Shown here one piece after another: positions 1 to 8,048 of a stretch of 64,000 nucleotides of DNA; the first letter of the stretch is position 1, and each line of letters opens with the position of its first letter. Origin of the DNA: Zobellia uliginosa (GTDB lineage: Bacteria; Bacteroidota; Bacteroidia; Flavobacteriales; Flavobacteriaceae); the NCBI RefSeq assembly GCF_018860745.1, contig NZ_JAHKPY010000008.1:53533-117532 (forward strand). The letters are read 5' to 3'. Under the pieces are notes generated by a model, which did no database searches, was not told the origin of the DNA, and worked only from the letters and a program-made list of their open reading frames with translations. A program made the position numbers and the translations under genes.

Positions 1-380
1 AAGTTTTCAGATAAAGTACCCATGAAATTTGTTATTGGATGTTTGATCATCATGGCCATCATAGCATTGAACTGACCTTCAAAACTTAACGAAACTTTGC
101 TTTCTGTATCACTTACTGCAATGATATCTGCAGTTAGGGTAAAAGGTAGTTTGTCACTTGCTGCACCCAGAACAATCTGACTATTTGGTGTTTGCGTTTG
201 ACGTTGCAATACAATTTGTGGCATTCCTTTTAACGCAAAAAGAAAACGATCTTCATTGATGACCTCAAATTTATCGATATTCTCCGGCATTAATTTTTCG
301 AAATTCTTTAAATCGGTTAGGAAATCAAAAACCTCCTTATCTCCTTTGGCTATATTCTTTTGGGGTGTTTCTATGTGCAT
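1..380 (-). CDS. SRPBCC-family (START-like) protein, 3' part cut off by the window edge
   Basis: The visible N-terminal 126 codons start at an ATG complementary to 378-380; the gene runs off the left end. The protein opens with MHIETPQKNI and then a helix-turn segment (VFDFLTDLKNFEKLMP) typical of small polyketide-cyclase/START-like proteins, which bind hydrophobic ligands in an alpha/beta cavity. A Met-rich stretch (FNAMMAMMIKHPI) lies near the cut end. The start is 7 nt after the pyrE stop on the same strand, so the two genes are probably co-transcribed. The ligand and role cannot be told from sequence. Family assignment is moderately sure; function is unknown. Confidence 0.7.
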   Translation of the reverse strand, partial: MHIETPQKNIAKGDKEVFDFLTDLKNFEKLMPENIDKFEVINEDRFLFALKGMPQIVLQRQTQTPNSQIVLGAASDKLPFTLTADIIAVSDTESKVSLSFEGQFNAMMAMMIKHPITNFMGTLSEN

Positions 381-387
381 ATCAATA

Positions 388-1029
388 TTATTGTTCCCAT
401 TTAGATGGATTTTTTCTCCATTCTAACAAGGTATTTAACTGGTCTTCTTTAATAAAATGAGTTTCTGAAGCTTGCTCTATCAAATGGTCGTAATCACTGA
501 GTGTATTTAAAGAGACATTTCTTTCTTCAAAATTAGTTTGGGCAACATCAAAACCATAGGTAAAAATAGCCAACATGCCTTTAACGTTGGCTCCGGATTC
601 TTTTAGAGCATCTACAGCGTTTAAACTGCTTTTTCCCGTACTGATCAAATCTTCAATAACCACAACGGTTTGGTTGGGTTCTAACTGTCCTTCAATCTGA
701 TTTTTACGCCCATGTGCTTTAGGTTCAGGGCGTACGTAAATGAACGGAAGTCCTAAAAAATCTGCTACTAAAGCACCGATTCCTATAGCACCTGTAGCTA
801 CTCCGGCAATTATATCCGGTTTGCCATAAAGCGTTTCTACCTGCTTTGCCATTTCTTCTCTTATGAAGTTTCTTATGACAGGGTAGGAGAGTATTATTCT
901 ATTATCACAATAGATTGGAGATTTCCATCCGGAAGCCCATGAGAAAGGATTTTCCGGTTTCAACTTAATTGCATTAATTTGCAATAGAAGTTCGGCCGTT
1001 TTCTTGGCGGTATTTTTGTCTAAAACCAT
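388..1029 (-). CDS. pyrE: Orotate phosphoribosyltransferase
   Basis: PyrE makes orotidine 5'-monophosphate from orotate and PRPP, the fifth step of de novo UMP synthesis, in the cytoplasm. The 213 residues match the family length. The PRPP-binding signature VVVIEDLISTGKSS lies at residues 122-135 and the flexible catalytic loop with Lys and His (PKAHGRKNQIEG) at 103-114. The start is the only Met before the conserved N-terminal helix (KKTAELLLQINAIKL). The gene is head-to-head with the NUDIX gene, with almost no spacer, and is followed 7 nt later by the SRPBCC gene. An exact -7 promoter element (1034-1041) sits 4 nt before the ATG, so the mRNA may be nearly leaderless. Confidence 0.97.
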   Translation of the reverse strand: MVLDKNTAKKTAELLLQINAIKLKPENPFSWASGWKSPIYCDNRIILSYPVIRNFIREEMAKQVETLYGKPDIIAGVATGAIGIGALVADFLGLPFIYVRPEPKAHGRKNQIEGQLEPNQTVVVIEDLISTGKSSLNAVDALKESGANVKGMLAIFTYGFDVAQTNFEERNVSLNTLSDYDHLIEQASETHFIKEDQLNTLLEWRKNPSKWEQ

Positions 1030-1033
1030 GACG

Positions 1034-1041
1034 CAAATGTA
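1034..1041 (-). promoter_or_regulatory. Candidate -7 promoter element for pyrE
   Basis: The minus strand reads TACATTTG, an exact fit to the Bacteroidota -7 consensus TAnnTTTG, ending 4 nt before the pyrE ATG. No TTG is found at the usual 17-23 bp upstream. The element lies at the start codon of the divergent NUDIX gene. It may be a chance match, but two other genes here show the same placement. Confidence 0.4.
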
Positions 1042-1624
1042 TAAAGTTTTTGTGAACGAATTGCCTTTGATCTTAACAAATAAGCTCTCGGAAACTGGTG
1101 GCGGTGAATATTTTTTGTTGAACGAGGCTTCTATTCAGGAAGCTATAAAGGCGTTGAGGAAGAAAAAATTGACCGAAGCCTACATCTATCACCCAAATCA
1201 CGAGGATATTCTTAAGAAATTCACACATAGAATTCCGCTTGTAGTTGCTGCTGGTGGCGTGGTTACAAATGACCTGGGAGAAGTGTTGTTTATTTACAGA
1301 AACGATAAATGGGATTTACCAAAAGGGAAATTGGATAAGGGCGAATCTATTGAGGCTTGCGCCGTAAGGGAAGTGATGGAGGAGACCGGTGTAAAAGATT
1401 TACGGATAGAGAATTTCTTAAAAACAACCTATCATATATTTAGCAATAATGGGGTGTTTACCTTAAAAGAGGTACACTGGTATGCCATGAGAACCAGTTA
1501 CACAGGTAAACTAAAGCCAGAAAAAAAAGAGGGTATTATGAAGGTGAAGTGGAAAGGGCCCAAGAAAATTCAAGAAGCGCTGCAAAACTCTTACAATAAT
1601 ATTAAAATTCTTTTTGGTGCGTAG
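1037..1624 (+). CDS. NUDIX hydrolase
   Basis: This is a Mg2+-dependent NUDIX-fold hydrolase of about 195 residues. The NUDIX box lies at residues ~97-119, with the core GES followed by REVMEETG, which carries the metal-binding glutamates. An ~85-residue N-terminal segment (starting MYKVFVNELPLIL) precedes the catalytic domain. The substrate (nucleoside diphosphate derivative, capped RNA or other) cannot be told from sequence. I chose the ATG at 1037; an in-frame ATG at 1028 would overlap the pyrE start codon. The gene is head-to-head with pyrE with about 7 nt between start codons, so its promoter must lie inside pyrE or its transcript must come from elsewhere. Confidence 0.88.
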   Translation: MYKVFVNELPLILTNKLSETGGGEYFLLNEASIQEAIKALRKKKLTEAYIYHPNHEDILKKFTHRIPLVVAAGGVVTNDLGEVLFIYRNDKWDLPKGKLDKGESIEACAVREVMEETGVKDLRIENFLKTTYHIFSNNGVFTLKEVHWYAMRTSYTGKLKPEKKEGIMKVKWKGPKKIQEALQNSYNNIKILFGA

Positions 1625-1631
1625 GTAGGTA

Positions 1632-3407
1632 TTAATCTTTCTTGATTCTATACACCGGATATTGCATATGGGCCGCCTCATAATGATTGGAATGCTTAAA
1701 GAGATAATCTAGTTGGGCGTACCAATTACTGTTAAAAATAGAATCCGTAGTTTTTTTGGCTAGAAAACTGTCTTTCAATACCTGATTTTCCTTTAGTAGT
1801 TGTGTTGCCTCATCTTCAAAAACATACGGAGAAAATCCTTCTTTTTGTTGCAATATGGAGTCGAAAAAATTCCAGTTAGAAAAAGAATCCTTAGTTTCTG
1901 GTTCCAAAGCTTCCATGATATACCGTATTCCTTTTTGATCTGTAGGAATTAAAATATCACCTTGTTGGAATCTTATTTTTTCTGTTGATTGAGAAACTGT
2001 AGTATTATAGTGAGGATAATGCCCTTCGTACGGGTAGTTTAATGTCTTGTAATGGTCTATTTTATACGTCTCAACACTAATTATAGTATCTTTTTGTATT
2101 GTACTATACTTAATTTGATTTAGCTCCAATAGTGAAAGAACTCTGCGCCATCCTTTTCTAATTACATATGCTTTGGGAACTGTTACGGAATCAATAGGCT
2201 TATAAAAATTCTGATATTCGACTTTTTTAGTAAAAGGCCGGTTTCTATCATATTTAAGTCGTGTAAATCCTGTAATCTCGCTCGTAAGCGTATCTCCCTC
2301 ATATCCCTTAAAATCCAATATTGTTGTTTTGGTGGTGTCTATTTCCCATTTAGTGGGGTAGTGGGTCCAATCCTTATGTCTATATTTTGCCTCGGTTCTT
2401 AACCGTTTTATTTCTTTATAATCCGTCTCTGCCAAGGCAATCATTTTTGTCATAAGCTCGTACGTGCCTTCTACTCTCTGTTTGTAGGGTTTTAGCATGT
2501 GGGTTTCTACCATCATACCTAAGGTATTCCACAATGTGGTGTAGCCTGTGGAATATCTAGGGTAATCCATAAACTGAGAAAATCCCTTTTCAGGTACTTG
2601 GTTAAAGACGTTTACGTAAGGTGTAATATCCCAATTTGCGTCCTGTAGCGATTTCTCTAATGCGGGCATCATTTTAGTATTTACATAATCGCCTAATTCC
2701 CCACCCAATTTATTGTGTTGTGTAAACAGGTGTGTTAGTGTATATTGATAGTCCGCTCCGTTGCTTACATGATTGTCAATAAAAATATCAGGATTGACCA
2801 TATGGAAGATTTCAAAAAAGGTACGGGCATTTTTTGTGTCTGCCTTTATGAAATCCCTATTAAGGTCATAATTTAAAGCATTTCCTCTAAAGCCGTATGA
2901 TTTTGGTCCGTTTTGGTTGGCACGGGTAGTACTGTTTCTGTTTAATGCACCTCCTATATTGTAAATAGGTATGGTAACCAACACGGTGTTTTTGGGTGTT
3001 TTTAATTTGCCGGTAGCTAGATTCCTATATAACATCATAGTGGCGTCAATACCATCGCTTTCGCCAGGGTGAATGCCGTTATTTACAAATAGAATAGTCT
3101 TTTTGTCGTTTATTTTTTGAAAGTTGAAATCGCCATCTGGATTATAAGTAATGATATGAAGAGGGTATCCACTATCTGTTTCGCCAATGGTTTGCATATT
3201 AATTTCAGGAAACTCTTTGGCTAGGTGAATGTAGAAATCTATAGTTTCTAGATAGGTAGCTGTTTCAGTACCGTTACTAAGTTCAAAATGTGTTTTGTAA
3301 TCTGCGGTTTTGTCCTCCTGTTCTGTTTCGCATGAATAACAGATAAGCACGACTATAAAAAAAATAGTGAGTAGAAAGGGAGTAGTTCTGATTGATATTC
3401 GTCGCAT
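1632..3407 (-). CDS. M14-family zinc carboxypeptidase-like exported peptidase
   Basis: A 591-residue exported metallopeptidase. The N-terminus has basic residues and a hydrophobic stretch (residues 10-25) ending in CYSC, so it is either a lipoprotein with an imperfect lipobox or a cleaved signal peptide. The zinc ligands of family M14 are visible: HPGE (H113, E116) and H213 in DNHVSNG; the catalytic Glu is likely E301 in MVETHML, and R184 (NLNRDF-like context, NYDLNRDF) would hold the substrate carboxylate. The C-terminal ~250 residues are an extra beta-rich region common in Bacteroidota M14 proteins. It converges on the NUDIX gene (7 nt between stops). Peptide specificity is unknown. Confidence 0.88.
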   Translation of the reverse strand: MRRISIRTTPFLLTIFFIVVLICYSCETEQEDKTADYKTHFELSNGTETATYLETIDFYIHLAKEFPEINMQTIGETDSGYPLHIITYNPDGDFNFQKINDKKTILFVNNGIHPGESDGIDATMMLYRNLATGKLKTPKNTVLVTIPIYNIGGALNRNSTTRANQNGPKSYGFRGNALNYDLNRDFIKADTKNARTFFEIFHMVNPDIFIDNHVSNGADYQYTLTHLFTQHNKLGGELGDYVNTKMMPALEKSLQDANWDITPYVNVFNQVPEKGFSQFMDYPRYSTGYTTLWNTLGMMVETHMLKPYKQRVEGTYELMTKMIALAETDYKEIKRLRTEAKYRHKDWTHYPTKWEIDTTKTTILDFKGYEGDTLTSEITGFTRLKYDRNRPFTKKVEYQNFYKPIDSVTVPKAYVIRKGWRRVLSLLELNQIKYSTIQKDTIISVETYKIDHYKTLNYPYEGHYPHYNTTVSQSTEKIRFQQGDILIPTDQKGIRYIMEALEPETKDSFSNWNFFDSILQQKEGFSPYVFEDEATQLLKENQVLKDSFLAKKTTDSIFNSNWYAQLDYLFKHSNHYEAAHMQYPVYRIKKD

Positions 3408-3411
3408 ATAT

Positions 3412-3419
3412 CAAAAATA
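3412..3419 (-). promoter_or_regulatory. Candidate -7 promoter element for the M14 peptidase gene
   Basis: The minus strand reads TATTTTTG (TAnnTTTG), ending 4 nt before the ATG at 3407. No TTG is seen at the expected -33 spacing. If real, the transcript would be leaderless or nearly so, as suggested for pyrE and trpL. Confidence 0.35.
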
Positions 3420-3441
3420 AGCAAAAACAGATAAGCTTTTA

Positions 3442-3846
3442 CTATGCAATTTTGGTAATCTCGGCAACGTGTTCTTTACGGATAGGTTTGTTATTATAAG
3501 TAATGGTATGTTCTGTTTTTTTCTTGAAATTTTCCCAGTTCTGTAAGTCAAAAGTGTCTATGGAAGAGGTGATGATGTTAACCCTTACTTTATTCATTAA
3601 ATCTAAAGTGATAAACTCATCTAGGAATTGCCATCCATCCATAATGGGCATGTTTATATCAAGGAAAATGACTTGAGGAGCTTTTTTGTTTTCTTCTATT
3701 CGCTTCTTTATACCCTCAATTGCCAATTTACCATTACGGTATACTGCAATATCATCACAATCAACCACGAGACTTAACATTTTTTGAATGCCAAATACCG
3801 TAATCGGATCATCATCAATAATACAAATACTCTCAATTTTGTTCAT
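3442..3846 (-). CDS. Single-domain response regulator (CheY-like)
   Basis: The 134 residues are one receiver domain with no output domain. The acidic pocket is at D11-D13 (IIDDDP), the phospho-acceptor is D63 (FLDINMPIMDGW), the conserved Thr/Ser is at T93 (IITSS) and the Lys is K120 (NNKPI). The start overlaps the last 14 nt of the PAS kinase gene, so the two are translationally coupled and the kinase is the likely phosphodonor. With no DNA-binding or enzymatic domain it probably acts by protein contact or as a phosphate sink. The output is unknown. Confidence 0.93.
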   Translation of the reverse strand: MNKIESICIIDDDPITVFGIQKMLSLVVDCDDIAVYRNGKLAIEGIKKRIEENKKAPQVIFLDINMPIMDGWQFLDEFITLDLMNKVRVNIITSSIDTFDLQNWENFKKKTEHTITYNNKPIRKEHVAEITKIA

Positions 3847-5680
3847 TAAAATATATTTTGAAAGTAGTACCTAGGCCTACCTCACTGGCAACTGTAACCT
3901 TACCGTTCATTGCCTCTATTTGGTTTTTTGTAATGTAAAGACCAATACCTCTAGAATCACTATGGTCATGAAAGGTCTTGTACATGCCAAATAATTTTTC
4001 GCCATATTTCTTTAAATCAATACCTAACCCATTGTCTTCAATAGAAAGAACTATGAATCCGTTTTCACTTGTTGCACTAAGATTAATTATGGGCTGTCTG
4101 TCTGGATGTCTATACTTTACAGCATTGGTAATGAAGTTCATTAAAATACTATCAATGTAGGATGGAATAACCTTTACTGTTGTATGCTCGGATATGGAAT
4201 TAACTATTTTAGCGTTATTATTGACCAAGAATTCCTTTAGATTTCGTTTTACCGAAACTATGCGTTGATTTAATCTAATAGGCTTTCTTTCTAAATTTAC
4301 GTTAGAATTAATCGCTACTACCTCATTGAGATTTTCTAAAGTTTCTAGTAAGTTATCAGATGCTTGGGTTAGCATTTTTACAATCTGTATCTTTTCTTCT
4401 TCGTTCTTTTCATTGGTTAAAAAGTCCAATAACATTGAGAAATTGGCAGTATGGGAACGTAAATTATGGGAGACAATATGAGCAAAGTTTACCAGTTTCT
4501 TATTTTGTTGAGAGGTAACATTTATAAGATCACGTAATTCTTGTTCTTTTTGTTTTAGGTCTGAAATATCCATGCTTATGCCTACCAAACCTTGGGCCTT
4601 GCCATTATTTCCTGTTAACGGTATTTTGGAAGTAAGAAAGGTAGCTTGCCTGCCGTCTTTGGTAATGTTAATGGTTTCTTTGCCCAGCATAGGAATTAGG
4701 GTTTCCATTACATGCAGGTCTTCCGCCCTGGAAATTGATGCAATCTCCTCATGGAAAAGGTCAAAATCACTTTTGCCCAATAAGTCATCTGGACTATCTA
4801 CTCCCATATAGTCACATTCAGATTTATTCACTAAAATTTTTCTGGACTCTGTATCCTTTATAAAAACGTTTAAAGGCAAATTGTCAATAAGAGTGCGTAA
4901 TAAGAGCTCGTTTTCTTTGGTCTTATTCTCTGTTTGGACTTGCTTTTCTATATTTTGTAAAATTCCTTTAACACCAACTATTTTGCCGTCTAGGTAGGTG
5001 GGCATCCCAGCTACTTGTACCCAAACCTCTTCACCTTTAGCAGTTGTAAACTGTAATTTTTCATCCCACGTTTTACCTTTTGACATGGTCTCGTGCACTT
5101 GCATGGATATGGTATTCCTGCTATAACCATCCTTGTAAGAAGCGATTGCGTTATCAAATGAGAATTCATAATCTTTTGAAACTCCATATATTTCTCTTAC
5201 CACATCGCAACAAACGAGCTTATCGTTAATCATATCGTAGTCCCAAACTCCGATTTTACTAATCATGCACATGGCGTCTAATAGAGATTGGAGTTGATCT
5301 GTCTCTTCATCTTTTAGTTTCTTTTCTGTAATGTCTTCAAAGTGAATAATGAGACCAATGGTTTCATTCGTTTCATTTTGCCATGCGGCACAGGTCCACT
5401 TATACCATTTAGAGCCAGACGCGCTATTTAAGCTGTAATTTATATTGCCTTCATGAGTTTCATCTGAAAGATAGTTGTAGAGTTTTTTCTCCCAGTCTTC
5501 ACTTATTGTCGTGAAAAGTTCATTTATGGGTTTTCCAAAAGTCTTGTTGGTATCAAAGGAAAAGTCAGAGAAAAACTTGTCGGACGCATAAATAACCTCG
5601 AACTTTTTGTTCGTGAAGACAGTGGCCGTAGGCAGCTGTTTTACAAGGGGGTTATTCAATGTGGTTTTTGTTCCGTTCAA
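3833..5680 (-). CDS. PAS-domain sensor histidine kinase (soluble)
   Basis: A 615-residue kinase with three PAS/PAC units (about residues 10-125, 130-250 and 260-380), then a HisKA dimerisation helix with the H-box SHNLRSH (phospho-His H405) and a HATPase domain with N-box FITNAVKYRHP (N519), G1 EDNGLGID and G2 RGIGLYITKNQIEAMNGK. No membrane segment or signal peptide is visible, so it should sense a cytoplasmic or diffusible signal; no haem- or flavin-specific motif can be assigned by eye. It overlaps the single-domain response regulator, its probable target. A 211-bp spacer separates it from coaD upstream, so it probably has its own promoter. Confidence 0.93.
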   Translation of the reverse strand: MNGTKTTLNNPLVKQLPTATVFTNKKFEVIYASDKFFSDFSFDTNKTFGKPINELFTTISEDWEKKLYNYLSDETHEGNINYSLNSASGSKWYKWTCAAWQNETNETIGLIIHFEDITEKKLKDEETDQLQSLLDAMCMISKIGVWDYDMINDKLVCCDVVREIYGVSKDYEFSFDNAIASYKDGYSRNTISMQVHETMSKGKTWDEKLQFTTAKGEEVWVQVAGMPTYLDGKIVGVKGILQNIEKQVQTENKTKENELLLRTLIDNLPLNVFIKDTESRKILVNKSECDYMGVDSPDDLLGKSDFDLFHEEIASISRAEDLHVMETLIPMLGKETINITKDGRQATFLTSKIPLTGNNGKAQGLVGISMDISDLKQKEQELRDLINVTSQQNKKLVNFAHIVSHNLRSHTANFSMLLDFLTNEKNEEEKIQIVKMLTQASDNLLETLENLNEVVAINSNVNLERKPIRLNQRIVSVKRNLKEFLVNNNAKIVNSISEHTTVKVIPSYIDSILMNFITNAVKYRHPDRQPIINLSATSENGFIVLSIEDNGLGIDLKKYGEKLFGMYKTFHDHSDSRGIGLYITKNQIEAMNGKVTVASEVGLGTTFKIYFNEQN

Positions 5681-5891
5681 GGTTTGTTGTAATTTCTGAC
5701 TAAAGTAACCGCATTTAAGGTTATATCTAAACCTTTGTTGTGAATAGCATCAAACACGTTGTGTTGCTCGGTTTAAAGGATGTTTGGTAAAGCAAAATAA
5801 CAATTTTTGTTGTATTTACTTACAAATTACAAATTAAATTTAACATTTGCATCTATAAAATATGATATTCGCAGATTAGAGGTTACATGCG

Positions 5892-6344
5892 TTATGTACG
5901 CACAGTATCGGGCACAAGGCTGGTGTAGTCGCCACCATTTCGAATTACATCTCGTACAATTGATGAGCTTATGTAGGATTTTCCTGAAGATGTGAGTAAA
6001 AATACGGTTTCTATCTCAGATAATTTTCTATTGGTATGAGCTATGGCTTTCTCAAATTCAAAATCACCAGGATTGCGTAGTCCTCTCAAAATAAAATCGG
6101 CATCAACCTTCTTGCAGAAATCAACTGTAAGACCTTCATATGTAAGAACTTTTATTTTTGGTTCGTGCCTAAAAGCTTCAACAATGAAATTCATGCGCTG
6201 CTCTAACGAAAACATATATTTTTTATCGGCATTTACTCCAATAGCAATAATAATCTCGTCAAAAAGGGTGATACCTCTTTGGATAATATCAAAATGACCT
6301 AAAGTAAGTGGGTCAAATGAACCTGGGAAAATAGCACGTCTCAT
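5892..6344 (-). CDS. coaD: Phosphopantetheine adenylyltransferase
   Basis: CoaD transfers AMP from ATP to 4'-phosphopantetheine, giving dephospho-CoA, the penultimate step of CoA synthesis. The 150-residue protein has the nucleotidyltransferase signature GSFDPLTLGHFDII near the N-terminus (the T/HxGH-type ATP site) and the C-terminal SSSIVRDV motif. It lies 35 nt downstream of ddl on the same strand, an arrangement I recall as common in flavobacteria, so the two are probably co-transcribed. Confidence 0.96.
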   Translation of the reverse strand: MRRAIFPGSFDPLTLGHFDIIQRGITLFDEIIIAIGVNADKKYMFSLEQRMNFIVEAFRHEPKIKVLTYEGLTVDFCKKVDADFILRGLRNPGDFEFEKAIAHTNRKLSEIETVFLLTSSGKSYISSSIVRDVIRNGGDYTSLVPDTVRT

Positions 6345-6379
6345 ATATTTTGGAGTTGGTTATTCCGTATCTTATAAAG

Positions 6380-7363
6380 TTACCTTTTTTTGGCTAAAGC
6401 TTCATCTACAGCGCTTGTAAATAATTCTTCAAGCGAAATACCAGCTTTTTCTGCTTGTTGTGGTAATATACTCTCCGTAGTAAGTCCTGGGGTAGTATTC
6501 ATCTCTAGCATATATGGTTCATCACCTATAAATATAAATTCGCTCCTAGAGTACCCTTTCATCTTTAAAACCTCATAAGCACGTTTGGCAAGTTCTTCAA
6601 CCTTCTGTTGCTGTATTTTTGAAATATGAGCAGGAGTAATTTCCTGTGATTTTCCTTCGTACTTCGCTTCATAGTCAAAAAAGTCATTTTCTGTAACTAT
6701 TTCGGTAATTGGTAAAACCTTGGTTTCTCCTTTATAGGTTATAACCCCAACGGAAACCTCCGTACCATCTAAAAAAGACTCTATAATAATCTCATCATCT
6801 TCTTTATAAGCATTATCAATAGCGCTTTTAAGATGTTCTTTTTCATGTACTTTAGAAATACCAAAACTACTTCCGGCCTTATTTGCTTTTACAAAACATG
6901 GTAAACCAACTTTTTCTATGATGGCCTCTTCATTTATTTCATCACCAAGATTTAAATAATAAGAAGGGGCTGAGTTAATGCCATAAGGCTTTAAAACACT
7001 TAAAAGGTCTCTCTTATTAAAGGTGAGAGCAGATTGGTAATAGTCACAAGATGTTTGTGGAATACCAATAAGCTCAAAATAAGCTTGCATAAGGCCGTCC
7101 TCCCCGGGCGAGCCGTGAATAGCGTTAAAAACACAATCAAAGTTTAGTGTTTCGTTATTTAGACTCACCGTAAAATTGTTCTTATTAACAGGATGTTCCT
7201 TTTCGTTCTCATCTACAAAAACCCATTTGTTCTCAAAAATATGAATAGGGTAGGTGTTGAACTTTTCTTTGTTAATGTAATTATGTACTACATTTCCACT
7301 TTTTAGCGATATTTTGTATTCGCTGCTGTAACCACCCATTATAATGGCAATATTCTTCTTCAT
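6380..7363 (-). CDS. ddl: D-alanine--D-alanine ligase
   Basis: Ddl joins two D-alanines with ATP to make the dipeptide for peptidoglycan precursors, in the cytoplasm. The 327-residue ATP-grasp protein has the N-terminal motif IIMGGYSSEYKISLKSG, the loop HGSPGEDG, and the C-terminal magnesium and dipeptide site EMNTTPGLTTESILP. The length is typical. It is divergent from the PASTA gene, with 94 bp between starts, and precedes coaD. The PASTA domain on the other side also concerns peptidoglycan, which suggests a loosely cell-wall-related neighbourhood. Confidence 0.97.
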   Translation of the reverse strand: MKKNIAIIMGGYSSEYKISLKSGNVVHNYINKEKFNTYPIHIFENKWVFVDENEKEHPVNKNNFTVSLNNETLNFDCVFNAIHGSPGEDGLMQAYFELIGIPQTSCDYYQSALTFNKRDLLSVLKPYGINSAPSYYLNLGDEINEEAIIEKVGLPCFVKANKAGSSFGISKVHEKEHLKSAIDNAYKEDDEIIIESFLDGTEVSVGVITYKGETKVLPITEIVTENDFFDYEAKYEGKSQEITPAHISKIQQQKVEELAKRAYEVLKMKGYSRSEFIFIGDEPYMLEMNTTPGLTTESILPQQAEKAGISLEELFTSAVDEALAKKR

Positions 7364-7430
7364 ACGACCGTTTAAAATTTACTGTAAAAAACGAAACCGA
7401 AATTAAACAAAAAAAGCAACACGAGTTCAC

Positions 7431-7438
7431 TATATTTG
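7431..7438 (+). promoter_or_regulatory. Candidate -7 promoter element for the PASTA-rluD operon
   Basis: TATATTTG is an exact TAnnTTTG match, 19 nt before the ATG at 7458. The region 17-23 bp upstream is A-rich and has no TTG, so only half of the promoter is supported. Confidence 0.45.
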
Positions 7439-7457
7439 TTGCGTTAAAAGGAACCCG

Positions 7458-8045
7458 ATGCGTAATTTTTTCAATTTTTTAAAAAGTAAGGTATTTTTCA
7501 TTCAAATAGGTCTAGCCATATTGGTTTTGATTTTATTCGTGTTTTTTGCGTTACGTTGGTTAGGTTCAACCACAAATCATGGTGAGTTCGTTGAGGTTCC
7601 TGATTTTTCAAAAATGTCCGTACCGGATATGCGCAAGTCTGTAGAAGAGGCTAAGCTAAGATATGAGGTATTGGATTCTGCTAACTTCAACCCGGATTAT
7701 CCTAGGTTTTCTATTATTGAGCAAAATCCTCCGGCAGGAAATAAGGTAAAAGAGAACCGTAAAATTTATTTTACCGTAAATCCGTCTGGGTACAAAAAAG
7801 TTTCTATTCCTAATATTATACAAGTTACGCAGCGTAATGCACAATCTATGCTTCGCGCCGTTGGTCTAGATGTACAACGTGTTACTTATATTGATCAATT
7901 GGGTAAGGACATGGTGTATTATATTAAGTATAAGGGCAAGCAGATCAAACCTGGTGACAAACTACCTAAAACTTCTAAAATAGAGTTGGTTTGTGGCAAC
8001 GGTAAGATTACCGAGCAAGCAAGGGTTCAAGCAGATTCAGAATAA
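7458..8045 (+). CDS. PASTA-domain membrane protein
   Basis: A 195-residue protein with a short cytoplasmic N-terminus, one transmembrane helix (residues ~13-35) and two PASTA repeats in the periplasm (about 43-110, containing VPDFSKMSVPDMRKS, and 112-186, containing IPNIIQVTQRNAQSMLR). PASTA domains bind peptidoglycan or beta-lactam-like ligands in kinases and penicillin-binding proteins; here no kinase or transpeptidase is attached. An AGGA-like sequence lies 5-8 nt before the ATG. It is 3 nt upstream of rluD, so the two form an operon. The specific role is unknown. Confidence 0.88.
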   Translation: MRNFFNFLKSKVFFIQIGLAILVLILFVFFALRWLGSTTNHGEFVEVPDFSKMSVPDMRKSVEEAKLRYEVLDSANFNPDYPRFSIIEQNPPAGNKVKENRKIYFTVNPSGYKKVSIPNIIQVTQRNAQSMLRAVGLDVQRVTYIDQLGKDMVYYIKYKGKQIKPGDKLPKTSKIELVCGNGKITEQARVQADSE

Positions 8046-8048
8046 TAC

